From: Apostichopus japonicus
Taxonomy: Eukaryota; Echinodermata; Holothuroidea; Aspidochirotida; Stichopodidae
Assembly (NCBI RefSeq): GCF_037975245.1
Contig: NC_092569.1
Location: forward strand, 37,288,168-37,352,167
Direction of reading: 5' to 3'
DNA: 64,000 nt
A program made the translations under genes and the position numbers. The notes under the pieces are model-generated. The model was not told the DNA's origin. It was given only the letters and a program-made list of their open reading frames with translations, and ran no database searches. Shown piece by piece: positions 1-10,935 of this stretch (position 1 is the stretch's first letter; the number at the start of each line of letters is the position of its first letter).

Positions 1-970
1 TTGATAGTAGAACATATGGTCAGATGGTAATGTACAACTTTTGTTATACGTCACTATCTAAGCGGAGCGCCATCATCGGTTGGCAAGGAGCGTCGAAATT
101 TCGATGAAAGGTACCCTTAGATCGGTAAAATTAACACCCATATAGGCTTTAATTGCATCTAAACAATTAATGAACTTGTGTAAATTTAGGGAGGACGGAT
201 AGAAGAACTTATATGGTGATGTACAACTGAAGCTTATACGTCACTAATTAGGCGGTGCACCACCATCAGTTGGCGCGGCGCATCGAAATTTAAGCAAAAA
301 GGAAATCCTAGATAAGCAAAAATGACACCTCTGGTAACAATAAATCGCATCTAGACAGTTCTTTCCCCCTAAAATTATTAGTATATTGTGCATTGGACCG
401 ATCAAGAATATGTTCAGCACCCACTTCGAAATTCTCCCCGCGGTCCCCACTTTGCCATTGCCATTGCATATTGTTGAATGACACGGGGGGGGGGGGGGGG
501 TGTCATGTGTCAGTGTATTGAATTTAATTATTGATATACCCAATATGCAAATCTGGCTGTCGTAAATCGTTTCTCTGGATTTAGTTATTCAACACATTCA
601 GTAGAGCAGCAACGTTGAAAATCAATTCCTGAAGCTAGCACTGTAGCACACGCCGCGGAATCATCACATGCAGAATTGAATCGCTAGTGTGTTATCGCCA
701 GGATTTGTAACCTGTGCTGCGAACCATGTGCTAGCTCCAGCTCCAGTTATTCTGCATGCTGCATGTTACGATGTTAAACACAAATTCGAATTAGATTCGA
801 AACAAATAGGCCTATTTGATAGAGCTGTTGTGGGGGAATAATTTCGATTAGGGTTGTGCACATTTGTCTGCAAAAACGACAAAAAAGTGAACTAAGGTCT
901 GGGAAAAAGTGGGGGGGGGAAAGCCCCTCTTGCCCCCCCGTAATCCCGCCCATGCACACCACCTAATAAC
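1..970. repeat. Transposon debris, GCGGAGCGCC family (two tandem copies)
   Basis: Two related copies of a motif built around 'TACGTCACTA..TAGGCGG/AAGCGGAGCGCC' lie at about 37-120 and 230-310. The same motif recurs near 2520, 38980 and 40220, always close to hAT-like termini starting CAGGGGCG or CAGTGGCG. A poly-G tract sits at about 485-500. A G/C-rich terminal-like segment sits at about 905-955, with opposed G and C runs. I see no gene. The small frames here have no recognisable domain. Confidence 0.6.
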
Positions 971-1161
971 ACCAGAATGCATTGAGATTCCGATGACTTC
1001 AATGCACTAGACTTCTGCTTGTTAGTATAAACAGAACTAGCTGTTACAATAACACTATGGCATGATAACACAGGTCAGTCTACTGTACGTGACTATACAC
1101 ACCTTCATCAAAAACAATAGGGGTCTTGTACTCAATGTTATGAATCCACACACCAAGTATT
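971..1161. repeat. Dispersed ~200-bp repeat, copy 1 of 3
   Basis: This begins ACCAGAATGC and ends CACACCAAGTATT. Near-identical copies lie at about 6493-6690 and 46221-46425, all in the same orientation. Copies 2 and 3 also share an A/C-rich extension (ACAAAACCAAACCAAACC). There is no coding potential. The family is unnamed here and I cannot assign it to a superfamily. Confidence 0.75.
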
Positions 1162-1904
1162 AGAGGTATCCACGATTTCCATCGTTACATATCATGTAAA
1201 AGGGTTTTCAGAGTTTGACCTCCGGTCACCTATAGAAGATTTGACCTCACAAGCAATGGATATCTTATATCAAAATATTGACAAACTTTTTTCTTTGCCC
1301 CGTATCTCCCAAAATGAGCATATTTTTCAAGATTTGACCTTCTGACCTCATAGTAGGATGTAGTTTGACACGCTGATTCCAAAAAGCAACATGACAAGTC
1401 TGTACGGCCATCCTTACTGTCGTCATTAAAAAACAAAACAAAAATGACCTCTGATAACTTCGCACACGAAGGTCGCACAGGGGTCAACCATGGACCATTT
1501 TGATCGGAAGGTACCTTTGAGAACCGATTATGGCCACGAAATTTCAAATAACCAAAGAAACTAATAAAGGTCAAAGGTCACCTAGATGCGGGTTGACTAC
1601 TGGATTACAATAGTGTAACTCCCAACCTTGACGGACATTTTGTTCTCAAGTTATTGCAAAAATACTAGTCTTTGACCCCTGACTGACCATTGTTGAACTT
1701 GGATCACATGAGTGTTATGTTTGGAAACGATCCCTTACCCCATTCACTACTAGTACTCCCAAAATATCAACCATGTCGGACCCTGTCAATGGGAGTTATT
1801 GCTTGTTTTAATATTTTGGTTTTTGGCCTCTAACTGACCTTTGGTGACCTTCACAGGCACCAAAAACAATAGGGCACATCTACTCAGTGTGGTTCTCATA
1901 TACA
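1162..1904. repeat. GACCTTTGACC-rich degenerate repeat family, copy A
   Basis: This stretch is thick with TGACCT/AGGTCA words. It shares long blocks with 6691-7800, for example the sequences around 'AACTTCGCACACGAAGG' and 'GGATTACAATAG'. A perfect direct repeat AGGTCA-A-AGGTCA lies at 1568-1580. The two open frames on the minus strand are chance frames inside the repeat. They recur only where the repeat recurs. Confidence 0.7.
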
Positions 1905-2900
1905 CCAAATATTAGATTGGTCCAAGCTTCCCTTCGTGAGATACCGTGTTTACAAGCGAGGCGTCACACACACACGCACAAATACATACATGCACACACT
2001 CTCCGCCTGCATGAATGCATGTAGGTTACGATTATCATCGAAACCAAAAACTAGAGCACCAACCACGCTTGACTCTACGCAGGCCTCAATGGTAGTGCCA
2101 AGGGCGGCGGAAGCACTTTTAATCTGGGGGGGGGGCACCGACATCAAAGGGCACTGCAGAAATTCGATTGGACTGATGCAGCCTTATATTTAGTAGGCCT
2201 ACCCTTTATAACTCTTATTGTATTATCTTATTTGCGTATACACATCACTCCATCAACGCCCCCCCCCCCCCCCCCAAGAAAATATGCATACTAGCATTGC
2301 AATATCCAATGTGCAAATTGGGAAACAAGGAACAAGTTTTCTTTTGAGACAAAATGAGGTGAAATCATGCTAGTTGCTAATGTAGGAATCTTCCGAATTA
2401 GAGTTTATTCCGTGTTAATATCTTAACAATTTTTTTCCCATTCGAAATAGCTTTGAGATTGACCCACAGAAATTCATTAAAAGTCAGGGGCGTAGCCAGG
2501 ATTTGCAAAGTTATATGCACGACTATCTGAGCGGAGCGCCACCATCGGTTGGAGCGGAGCGTACAGAAAAATTTTTGGTTTTACAAACCCCTCAGATGGC
2601 CGAAAACGGCCCTTCCCGAGTGTTCATTCTGGTTCCCTAGCCTCTTGCTAACTTGAGACACCTCAATTTTTTATGTAGAAAAAGGGCACATTTTTAACCT
2701 GATGAAAAGTGGGGGGGCACGTGCCCCCCGGTTCCGCCGCCCTTGGGTAGTGCCTTTTTGGTTTCGATGAAAATCGTAACCTTTGTACTGAGTCGTGCAG
2801 GCCGACGAGTGTCGCATTGCTTGTAAACACGATATATCAAGAAGGGAAGCTTAGACCAATCTTATAGTTGGTGTGTAGGAGTACCACATTGAGATGAAGA
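1905..2900. repeat. Inverted pair of 'ATATCTCAAGAAGGGAAGC' host-repeat copies with MITE fragment between
   Basis: The left arm (about 1905-2060) and right arm (about 2755-2900) are reverse complements of the same family, as the GGTCCAAGCTTCCCTTC / GAAGGGAAGCTTAGACC pair shows. Between them, about 2485-2752 starts CAGGGGCGTAGCCAGG and ends in a G/C-rich 'CGCCGCCCTTG'. That looks like a hAT-type terminal pair, but I find no clean target duplication. Poly-G and poly-C tracts lie near 2128 and 2263. Confidence 0.6.
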
Positions 2901-2985
2901 AGCCTGTTGTTTTAGAGGAGGACAAAGGTCATTTGGGGTCACCAGGGGTCAAATTGTGAAAACCTTGAAAACACGATATCTCAAA

Positions 2986-3738
2986 CAGTGGCGTAGCCAG
3001 AGGAGGCCGGGGGAAAATCCCCCCATTTGCTTTGTGCTACAATCTTGTCCCCCCTCCCCCCAATGAAATCCAGTGATGTATTCAAAATACTTCTTTTTTA
3101 CACTTTTTCGAGTTCTAATCACAAGTATTCATACCTCAGGGCTCATGTTATAAGGTCAGAACTTGGTAATCAGACCGAGATATTACACATTTTGTGCTTT
3201 CATCATACCCACATACGGAGACCGTTGATCAATATCGTCCTACAGAATAAGCGCCAATAATTTGGCCGGTTGTATAACCATTACAAACTAGCGCTAGCAA
3301 CCCATGTGCATTTTCAGCAACCAATGATGCCACTCGCGGATAATTTTCACTGCACGTTTAGGCCCAATAGGCCTAGTGAAACTTGTTTGTGTGGAAATCT
3401 GGGCATGTAGTGAATTAGAGTAGCTAATTTATTCATTGTATCCTTTTCATAATGTACGGAATTATTTATTCATTTACTCACGCTGCATTACTGTTATTTG
3501 TTAAACCATAGGCCCCTATAGCGTATTTCGAAACGATGGAATTGAAAGATCATTATATCAAGTTCAATTTCATATCTCACATAGACCTAGGCCTAACCAT
3601 TGGATGTGTATTTGTGCAGACGAGGTGCCCATTAATACATATATTTCTTGGTAATTCCTATCATCAACCATCACGGGGTTGCCCCCCCCCCCCGAAAAAT
3701 CTTGCCCCCCTAACAATAGAATGCTGGCTACGCCACTG
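2986..3738. mobile_element. hAT-like non-autonomous DNA transposon (MITE), complete
   Basis: The element starts CAGTGGCGTAGCCAG and ends with its exact reverse complement, a 15-bp perfect terminal inverted repeat. It is flanked by ATCTCAAA (2978-2985) and ATCTCAAG (3739-3746), an 8-bp target duplication with one mismatch. An 8-bp duplication and termini starting CAG are typical of the hAT superfamily. At 753 bp it has no transposase frame, so it would depend on an enzyme encoded elsewhere. It sits inside a copy of the 145-bp repeat family. Confidence 0.85.
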
Positions 3739-3795
3739 ATCTCAAGAAGGGGAGCTTGGCCCAATCTCATATGGTATGTAGTTGTGACACGTTAA

Positions 3796-4609
3796 AGCAG
3801 CATTTTGCGTCCTCGACTATGATATTTCTCAACCTCACTGACTCCACTATGCCATAACAACATACATAACTAGCTTATCTATTTATATTTTACTTCAAAT
3901 GGTGGCATAAAAGTCGAAAAAATTGCAACTTTCAACTTTGTTGTTCTCCAAGATATTTTCCGTTGGCAACCCAATAAACCTCGCCCATAATATGAATATT
4001 TAAACACTACGAAAGTCATTGACAGATACGTAATATAACACCACGCTCGATTTGTGTACAGTCTATATGGCAGTTGTACCAGTGGTGTTGCATAACAACT
4101 CCCTGGTTGTACCAACGCAAAGTCTTGAATCTATTTTTAGCAACGGCTCATAACTAAACCTGCATCTCTGATTGGTTGAATTCAAACTAGTGGGTTTGGG
4201 AACTGAATGCGATTTAATTTTGTATGTGGAATACTAGCCAATTAACGTTTTTGGCAGGGACAAACTTGGCTAATATCTTAATTTACTGTTTTGTGATTTG
4301 ATGTATGTAAAAAACTCGATGGACATGTCAAAAAAGTAGAAAACGGCGACCAAACGCAAAATGCTCATGAATAAACATACTATTCACTGATTGGTGGAAT
4401 TCAAACTAGTGGATTTGGAGATATGAAAACTTTGTCGAGGACACTTTACTCGTTATCGATATAAATCGTTACTTACTCGCTAATTAACGCTCTTGGCAGG
4501 GTGAAACTTGGATGGTATCTTAGTTTGCGGTTTTATGATTGATACATGTAAAAAAATCGATGCACATGTTAAAAAGGTGGAAAAAAGCGACCCAACGCAA
4601 AATGCTGCT
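3796..4609. mobile_element. TTAA-flanked non-autonomous transposon with internal 219-bp duplication
   Basis: The terminal inverted repeat AGCAGCATTTTGCGT is perfect over 15 bp. TTAA lies directly outside both ends (3792-3795 and 4610-4613). TTAA targeting is known for piggyBac and Kolobok transposases, and I cannot choose between them. Inside, about 4171-4370 is repeated at about 4390-4600 with a 219-bp period. No transposase is encoded. Confidence 0.8.
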
Positions 4610-4770
4610 TTAAGTACATACCTATTGTTTTTTGTAGAGGTCATATGTCATTTGAAGTCATGTGGACCAGGGATTACAAATCTCCCGGCGCCTGCTTAAT
4701 GTACGACTTGTAGGTGTACCACATTGAGTTGAAGAAGCCTGTGGTCTTTGGTATATCAATCTGTATGCTG

Positions 4771-6240
4771 AATACAAGAAACGTTTCTATCTCGTTCATC
4801 AGCTGCCAATGTTAATATTATTGGTCATATCTCAATGTTTTTTGCTGTACTACTTAGATTGAAGTACGTTGTTCATCCTGTCTATACCCTACAGCCTATA
4901 GTGTGTTGCATTCATATAAGATTATCACTGAAACCGAACTGTATATTGCTGTCTGGTTTAATGTAAGCATGCCACAGTAGTTTGTAGGGTGAAAATCAAC
5001 GTAATGCCTTAAGGAGTTCTTTTTTTTCTTTTTCTTTTGCTGTGGAAACAGGAGGTGAGAATACTATTAATGCAAAGTCCTCGATGTAGCATTTATTCAT
5101 ATTCCAGTACTGAGAAACGGGGTTATATCGTTGCTAACAGTCCATATAGTCATATTTAAAGATAAAAACCGAGGGTGCCATGGATGGCCTACGCGACAGC
5201 CTATCCAGTGACTTCTAAAAGGCTTTAGAGACCGCGTTAATGCATCCGGGTAGTTTTCAACGTGCATACCGCCACCACTCTTACATCTATACGCCAGAGC
5301 CATAATGTAGAGGGATATATGATTACTATATGTTAAACCTCCTTAGGTTGCGGTGTGTTAAGTTCGACGGTAGCCTGTAAATCAATACAAACCTCTTCAC
5401 ATTTAGTCGACTTATTTCCCCTCTTTACTGATCCGTAAATCTCTTTAACGGTCCACTTACTGGACACTTGTACTGCCCATCCGGCCGATTAACCATGTGT
5501 ATACACATCTACTCCTTGGATATGAAGGAACAAGTGGACCTATGTCACGACAAATACACCCAGGTGTGAATGGGATATAAAGCACACGTGTATTCAGCTC
5601 TCTTCTAGATGTCTTTGTCTGCCACACCTGTGCAATAATATATTAATGTATGTAATAACTGCATTGCTTGTTCGATAGTCTATCACGCACATGTTCGACG
5701 ATCAGGATCAGCTACAACTTTTTAGAAGTCATAATTATGTGGCGTTAATTCTGTAACGGGACTTCTGTTGGTAACGGGACTACTATGAAAGCAATGCAAA
5801 AAGGAAAAGGGTTTTTAAACTTAACTGAAAATATCCACCAACTCTCTTCAATGTTAAAAGTAATTGTTATACAACGATGACAAGTTATAAAATGGGCACC
5901 TGGCTGTAGCCATAGGAAAATTACGAGTTGTTGACGAGTAATACAAATTCGATTTGATTGTATGCTCCTGCATTGTGGACATGAAGACTGCGGCAAGGGA
6001 AGGTGAGAACTGAATAATGGAGGTGGATGTTACAACCGGTGTTCTCGTCAAGATGATGAATTTCTTCCTAACTATACAAACAATACTTACAATTTATTAG
6101 CCTTTGCATTGACTTTGAAAAGAAAAAAATAAACTCTCTTTTTACGTGTTTGCAGTATACTGATCCGGAAACGAGAAATATGGGAGAAATGATTACTATT
6201 GGTAGGTTTGGTACACACACATACACTATCCGGTCCGCTC
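4771..6240. other. No supported feature
   Basis: AT-rich, apparently single-copy sequence. Short open frames at 5097-5303 and 5745-6051 show no domain, repeat or splice context. I see no gene, RNA or repeat that I can support. Confidence 0.5.
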
Positions 6241-6441
6241 TTAATAACTGCTCGGCAGCACCCGCATTGAATAGTTTGCAACCTCGGTTAAATCGAAGTC
6301 ATCGGTCTTAGATTTGTGTACATTCAATAACATCAGACTGTTGTATCTCTTTTGTGACATTGTGCTTCTCAGATAATTCTTTAGGAGACGCTGTGCGGAG
6401 AACGATCTTTCAGCTGAAGCGGTACTTAAAGGCGCCAACAA
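6241..6441 (-). pseudogene. hAT transposase C-terminal (dimerisation) fragment
   Basis: The minus-strand frame contains PLSTASAERSFSAQRLLKNY followed by LRSTMSQKRYNSLMLLNVHK. This pattern (AERSFS...LK.YLRS.M...R...L..LN.H) is characteristic of the C-terminal hAT dimerisation domain, also found in domesticated hAT-derived proteins. Only about 45 residues of a transposase usually longer than 500 remain. The N-terminal zinc finger and the catalytic acidic residues are absent. The frame ends in unrelated residues. A nearly identical fragment lies at 47098-47364 inside a clear hAT-like element, so this is a relic and not a host gene. Confidence 0.85.
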
Positions 6442-6492
6442 ATGTATATGAATGAGTTTTTCAAGTTAAAAAAAAAATGGGATGCCTTTTTA

Positions 6493-6690
6493 ACCAGAAT
6501 GCAAAATGCATTGAGGTTTCGATGACTTCAATGCACTAGACTTCTGCTTGTTAGTATAACCAGAACTAGCTGTTACAATAACGCTATGGCATGATAACAC
6601 AGGTCAGTCTACTGTACGTGGTTATACACACCTTCATTAAAAACAATAGGGTTCTTGTACTCAATGTTATGAATCCACACACCAAGTATT
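6493..6690. repeat. Dispersed ~200-bp repeat, copy 2 of 3
   Basis: This matches 971-1161 and 46221-46425 almost base for base. It starts about 50 bp beyond the hAT relic and runs directly into the GACCTTTGACC-rich family. Confidence 0.75.
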
Positions 6691-7800
6691 ACAAAACCAA
6701 ACCAAACCTTGATCTCTAATAACTTCGCACATTAAGGTTGCAGAGGAGTCAACTTAAGGACAATTTAGATTGGAATATGCCCACGAAACTTCACAGAATC
6801 AACTTGAAAGAAGCTAATACAGGTCACTGGAGGTCAACCTGAGGTCAAAGGTCACCCAGATGCAGGTCTACTATTGGATTACAATAGCGTAACTCCCAAC
6901 CTTGATGGACATTTGGTTCTCAAGTTATTGCAAAAATACTAGTTTTTGACCCCTAATTGACCTTTGTTGACCTTGGATCATATAACCGTTATGTTTGGAA
7001 ACGATCGCTTACCCCATTCACAACCAGTCCCAAAATATCAACCATGTAGGACCCTGTCAGTGGTAGTTTCACAAGTTATTGAGAAAAAAAAACACATTTT
7101 GACACATAAATGACCTTTGGTGACCTTGGATCACATCACGGTTATTTTGGAAAATGTGCCCCTACTTCATTCACAATCTGTCCCAATATACCAGCCATGT
7201 CAGACTTCGTGACTAGAAGTTGTTGCAAAAATTAGCATAAGTTGGCAGTTTTTTGCACATAATCAACCTTGAATGACCTTGGATGACCTGATGGTTTTTA
7301 TCAAAAATGTTCCTCTTGAAGATGTGCACTCTGCCCTAAAATTTGTTTGGCCTACAATGTACACACATAATGTTATTGCTAGAAAGGTATCAAAACCAAC
7401 CTTTGGCCCCTCATAACTTGAGAACTGGGTGTCCGATTGAAGCGGGAGTGGGTTTCCTAAATATAACACAAAGAGCTCTATCATATATCAAAATATTGAC
7501 AAACTTTTTTTTGTTTTGCCCCGTATCTCCTAAAATGAGCATATTTTTCAAGATTTGACCTTTGACCTTTTGACCTCGCGGTCAGATGTAGTTTGACACG
7601 CTGATTCCAAAAAGCAACATGACAAGTCTGTGCGACCATCGTAAGTGTATTTATTTAAAAAAAAAAAAAATTGACCTCTGATAACTTCGCACACGAAGGT
7701 CGCACAGGGGTCAACCATGGACCATTTTGATCGGAATGTACCTTTGAGTTCCGATTATGGCCACGAAAATTCAAATAACCCAAAAAACTGATAAAGGTAA
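6691..7800. repeat. GACCTTTGACC-rich degenerate repeat family, copy B
   Basis: Blocks around 6718 ('ATAACTTCGCACATTAAGG') recur at about 7680, giving a period near 0.96 kb. Both blocks are shared with 1162-1904. Direct repeats of nuclear-receptor half-site type occur at 6842-6854 (AGGTCA-A-AGGTCA) and 7556-7576 (three TGACCT words spaced 1 and 2). The small frames inside are repeat-derived. Confidence 0.7.
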
Positions 7801-7911
7801 CGACCGAAATACCTTGGTAACGATGTAATAAAGTGTGCACCTCTTGACGTATGACTCTCATCTCAGACAAACAAACGGAATTGAAATTCACAAAAACATG
7901 TATGAGGAATA

Positions 7912-7915
<4 letters not shown>

Positions 7916-7986
<71 letters not shown>
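7916..7986. repeat. (TA)n microsatellite
   Basis: About 35 uninterrupted TA dinucleotides. Confidence 0.95.
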
Positions 7987-7991
<5 letters not shown>

Positions 7992-8193
7992 TGTCACCAA
8001 ACAGAACTAGTATTGTTCGATACAGGTGACAAACGCCTACAGTGGAATTACGACCTTCCTTACCGGTTTCGAACCTCTGGACATACAATCAGCGTCCATA
8101 GCCTAGTTGGTTAGGGTGTATAAATACACTGATTAATATAGCTGTCAGGTACCTCAACGAGAGTGCTCTAAGCATTTTGCTGAGCATTACAAA

Positions 8194-8302
8194 TAGAGTA
8201 TATTCCAGGCTAGCAATTCATTGCTTCGCTACTCAGAGTTTCGTGGGTCCCACGAAACTCTGAGTAGCGAAGCAATGAATTGCTAGCCTGGAACATACTC
8301 TA
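8194..8302. repeat. 109-bp near-perfect palindrome (hairpin/cruciform)
   Basis: Arms 8194-8247 and 8249-8302 are reverse complements over 54 bp with one mismatch (8202 against 8294). They are separated by a single base at 8248, with centre TTTCGTGGGTCCCACGAAA. The right arm runs into a TA microsatellite 2 bp later. There is no terminal loop of the size expected for a microRNA precursor. Confidence 0.9.
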
Positions 8303-8418
<116 letters not shown>

Positions 8419-10070
8419 CTTATTGACCGCAAGATGTAAAGTGTTTTTCGCGGAAGTCAAATGCCATAATGATGTTAACAGAGGTTAACAGGAGTCTGAA
8501 AATATTGCAAACACGATAACTCAAACAGTAAACATTGGAAGAACTTCACACTAATTGGTACGTGGATTCACCATATTAACTATTACTGTTTGGCAGAGTT
8601 TACGGTAAATATTCTCATACAAAAATGTAAAATGTGGCAAAGAATCAATACCCATCGTGGCGTTATGGTTAACTATATTTTATCCCGATATTCATAATAG
8701 TGACGGTATTTCCAATATATCTGTGCAGTTTGCAAACACTTCCATGAGGGGACTACGGAACTCAGATAATATGGCACGCCCTATTTACAGATGTTTGTAT
8801 CTAGGATATCAAATACCTGTAACTCATATAGATAACACAACTGCACTAACACACGAAACTTCTCGGCCTGTATCTGAATAAAGTGTTGTATACTTCGGGA
8901 ACCATAGTACCCAAGATAGAACCTATAGGCACGATATTACGATCAAGTGAGTATCAGGAGTCCCTTGGAAAGGGAATGGCTACTACACATGATCAAGTTA
9001 AATAATGTAACCATGGTTGCTACCTCAACATCTGGATTGATCAGCTGAATGGAAAACAACGAAAAGTTACCGCGAACGAAGCCGAAACATCGAATCTTTA
9101 TTTCTTGGTAAGCAGCATTGTAACTTGAAAGGTGTGAATGACGGTCCCTGATTGATCAACCGCCTAAATGTATAACAACCTACAGTATCAGTCATTAAAT
9201 TAGCCCCGCCCCTTCAATACTTTACAGGCTGCTGAACAAAGGATGACACGCGACAGAGTATAACAGTCGCGTGCCGATGTTTATAGAACACGGCAGCATG
9301 AAACGGATTTGTTACTACTAAAGGAAAAATATATCGGAATAAACTGTTCAATATTTTAAATCTACTAAAAAAATAACAATCGTCAACTCCCAGAGTGGCA
9401 ATTAAAGCTTTGAAAACAAAGTATAAATTATTTGACTCATGTTACTAATTTTCTTGGATCGGAAGTGATTTATAACCACGAGATTTATCAATTGGATTCC
9501 TTATTTCATTACTGACTTACCCAAGATATTCACACAACTGGATGAATCCTGAATATGTGTTATTCACCTGATGGTACTGAGGTAAGATATCAAACAATTT
9601 GAGCGAAATGGTTTGGAGCACATGAACCTGATGCATAATAATGGAATTTTTTGTTACGTGAACATGTATAAAGTGTACATTATTCGTGACGGGGACTAAA
9701 ATTTCTACTTTTTCGGCCAAAGTTACAGCGAATATTTTGTTATATATCAATAATTATATGATGGAACTGATTTTGGGATTGCTGCATAGGAAGTTTCATG
9801 TAAACGATGTTAGACTTTTCGCCGTAAATGATGCACTGATGTCATTACATAGTTTGGATACCTTCTTTAACATGCGTCTTATAAGAAATAGCAAGTGCTC
9901 GTCAAGTAGCCTAGTTCATACCTTCTACAATACCTATATACTACAAATGGTCGACTAGTTTTTACTCCATAATCGGCATATATCAGTGTTGCTGAAACTC
10001 TATTATGAATATACGTACCTAACCCTAATCTAACTAGACCTAACTATAACAAATCCGCTACAGTTTCCAC
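8419..10070. other. No supported feature
   Basis: Apparently unique AT-rich sequence. Frames at 8657-8881, 9517-9750 and 9686-9958 overlap on opposite strands or lack any recognisable motif. I see no gene. Confidence 0.5.
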
Positions 10071-10484
10071 TGGAGTCATACTACAGTGAGGTCATACTGC
10101 AGTGGGGCCATACTACACTGATGTCATACTGCAGTGGGGTCATACTACAGTGGGGTCATACTACAGTGGGGCCATACTAGAGTGGGGTCATACTACAGTG
10201 GGGTCATACTGCAGTGGGGTCATACTACAATGGGTTCATACTGCAGTGGGGTCATACTGCAGCGGGGTCATACTACAGTGTGATCATAATACAGTGCGGT
10301 CATACTGCAGTGAGGGCGTACTGTAGTTGGGTCATACTACAGTGGGGTCATACTGCAGTGAGGTCATACTACACTGAGGTCATACTGCAGTGGGGTCATA
10401 CTGCAGGGGGTCATACTGCAGTGGGGTCATACTACAGTGGGGTCATACTACAGTGGGGTCATACTGCAGTGGGGTCATACTACG
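10071..10484. repeat. 16-bp minisatellite (CAGTGGGGTCATACTR)
   Basis: About 25 units of a 16-bp repeat, consensus CAGTGGGGTCATACTR, many carrying CTGCAG. Because 16 is not a multiple of 3, the translation repeats every 16 residues. The unit lacks stops, so several frames stay open. The array resumes at about 10763-10935 after the SINE. Confidence 0.95.
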
Positions 10485-10765
10485 GAGTGTATAGCCTAGT
10501 GGAGTGTATAGCCTCGGCGGAGTGTATAGCCTAGTGGTTAACGCCGGCGTCTCCCAGTCATGAGATCCCCGGTTCGATTCCCCGCCGACAGCAATGTGTG
10601 TCGTCTGGCAAGGGTGTTGTTCAATAACAACTTCCCGACATGGACGTTAAATGGATGTGTGCCGAGAGATTGGCTTCGGTCAGCTTGCGAGCCTACAAGC
10701 CTCCATGGCTTCTTTCGCGAGTTCCTGCTTGCGGGAAGATCACATATACATACATACATACTACA
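10484..10765 (+). mobile_element. tRNA-derived SINE inserted in the minisatellite
   Basis: An RNA polymerase III A box, TAGCCTAGTGG (10527-10537), is followed 33 bases later by a perfect B box, GGTTCGATTCC (10571-10581). A tRNA-unrelated body follows and ends in CATA repeats (about 10745-10762). No convincing acceptor stem pairs around the boxes, so I call a SINE and not a tRNA gene. The head (GGAGTGTATAGCCT) is present three times at 10484-10533. The 16-bp array lies on both sides. Confidence 0.8.
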
Positions 10766-10935
10766 GTGGGGTCATACTGCAGTGGGGTCATACTGCAGTG
10801 GGGTCATACTGCAGTGGGGTCATACTGCAGGGGGTCATACTGCAGTGGGGTCATACTACAGTGGGGTCATACTACAGTGGGGTCATATACTGCGGTGGGG
10901 TCATACTGCAGTGGGGTCATGCTGCAGTAATGTCA
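10763..10935. repeat. 16-bp minisatellite, right part
   Basis: Continuation of the array at 10071-10484, with about 11 units of the same consensus. This shows that the SINE interrupts one array. Confidence 0.9.

Larger units (their letters stand above)
2860..4770 (+). repeat. Host repeat (145-bp family) split by two transposons
   Basis: Segments 2860-2985, 3739-3795 and 4610-4770 read as one continuous copy of the family seen in tandem at 29095-29950, once the two insertions described separately are removed. A direct repeat GGGTCA-CCAG-GGGTCA lies at 2936-2951. Confidence 0.7.

Noticed and set aside
8040-8160. Second SINE (TAGCCTAGTTGG A-box-like word; minus-strand GGTTCGAAACC)
   Set aside because: The two boxes are on opposite strands and in the wrong order, so no pol III promoter is formed. 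It may still be decayed retroelement DNA.
8194-8302. microRNA precursor
   Set aside because: The arms are almost perfectly complementary with a 1-bp centre. A miRNA precursor has a larger loop and bulges.
10015-10045. Telomere-like CCTAACCCTAATCTAAC
   Set aside because: Only one or two degenerate units, not a telomeric array.
10527-10600. Functional tRNA gene
   Set aside because: A and B boxes are good, but acceptor-stem pairing is absent and the sequence continues into a SINE body with a CATA tail.
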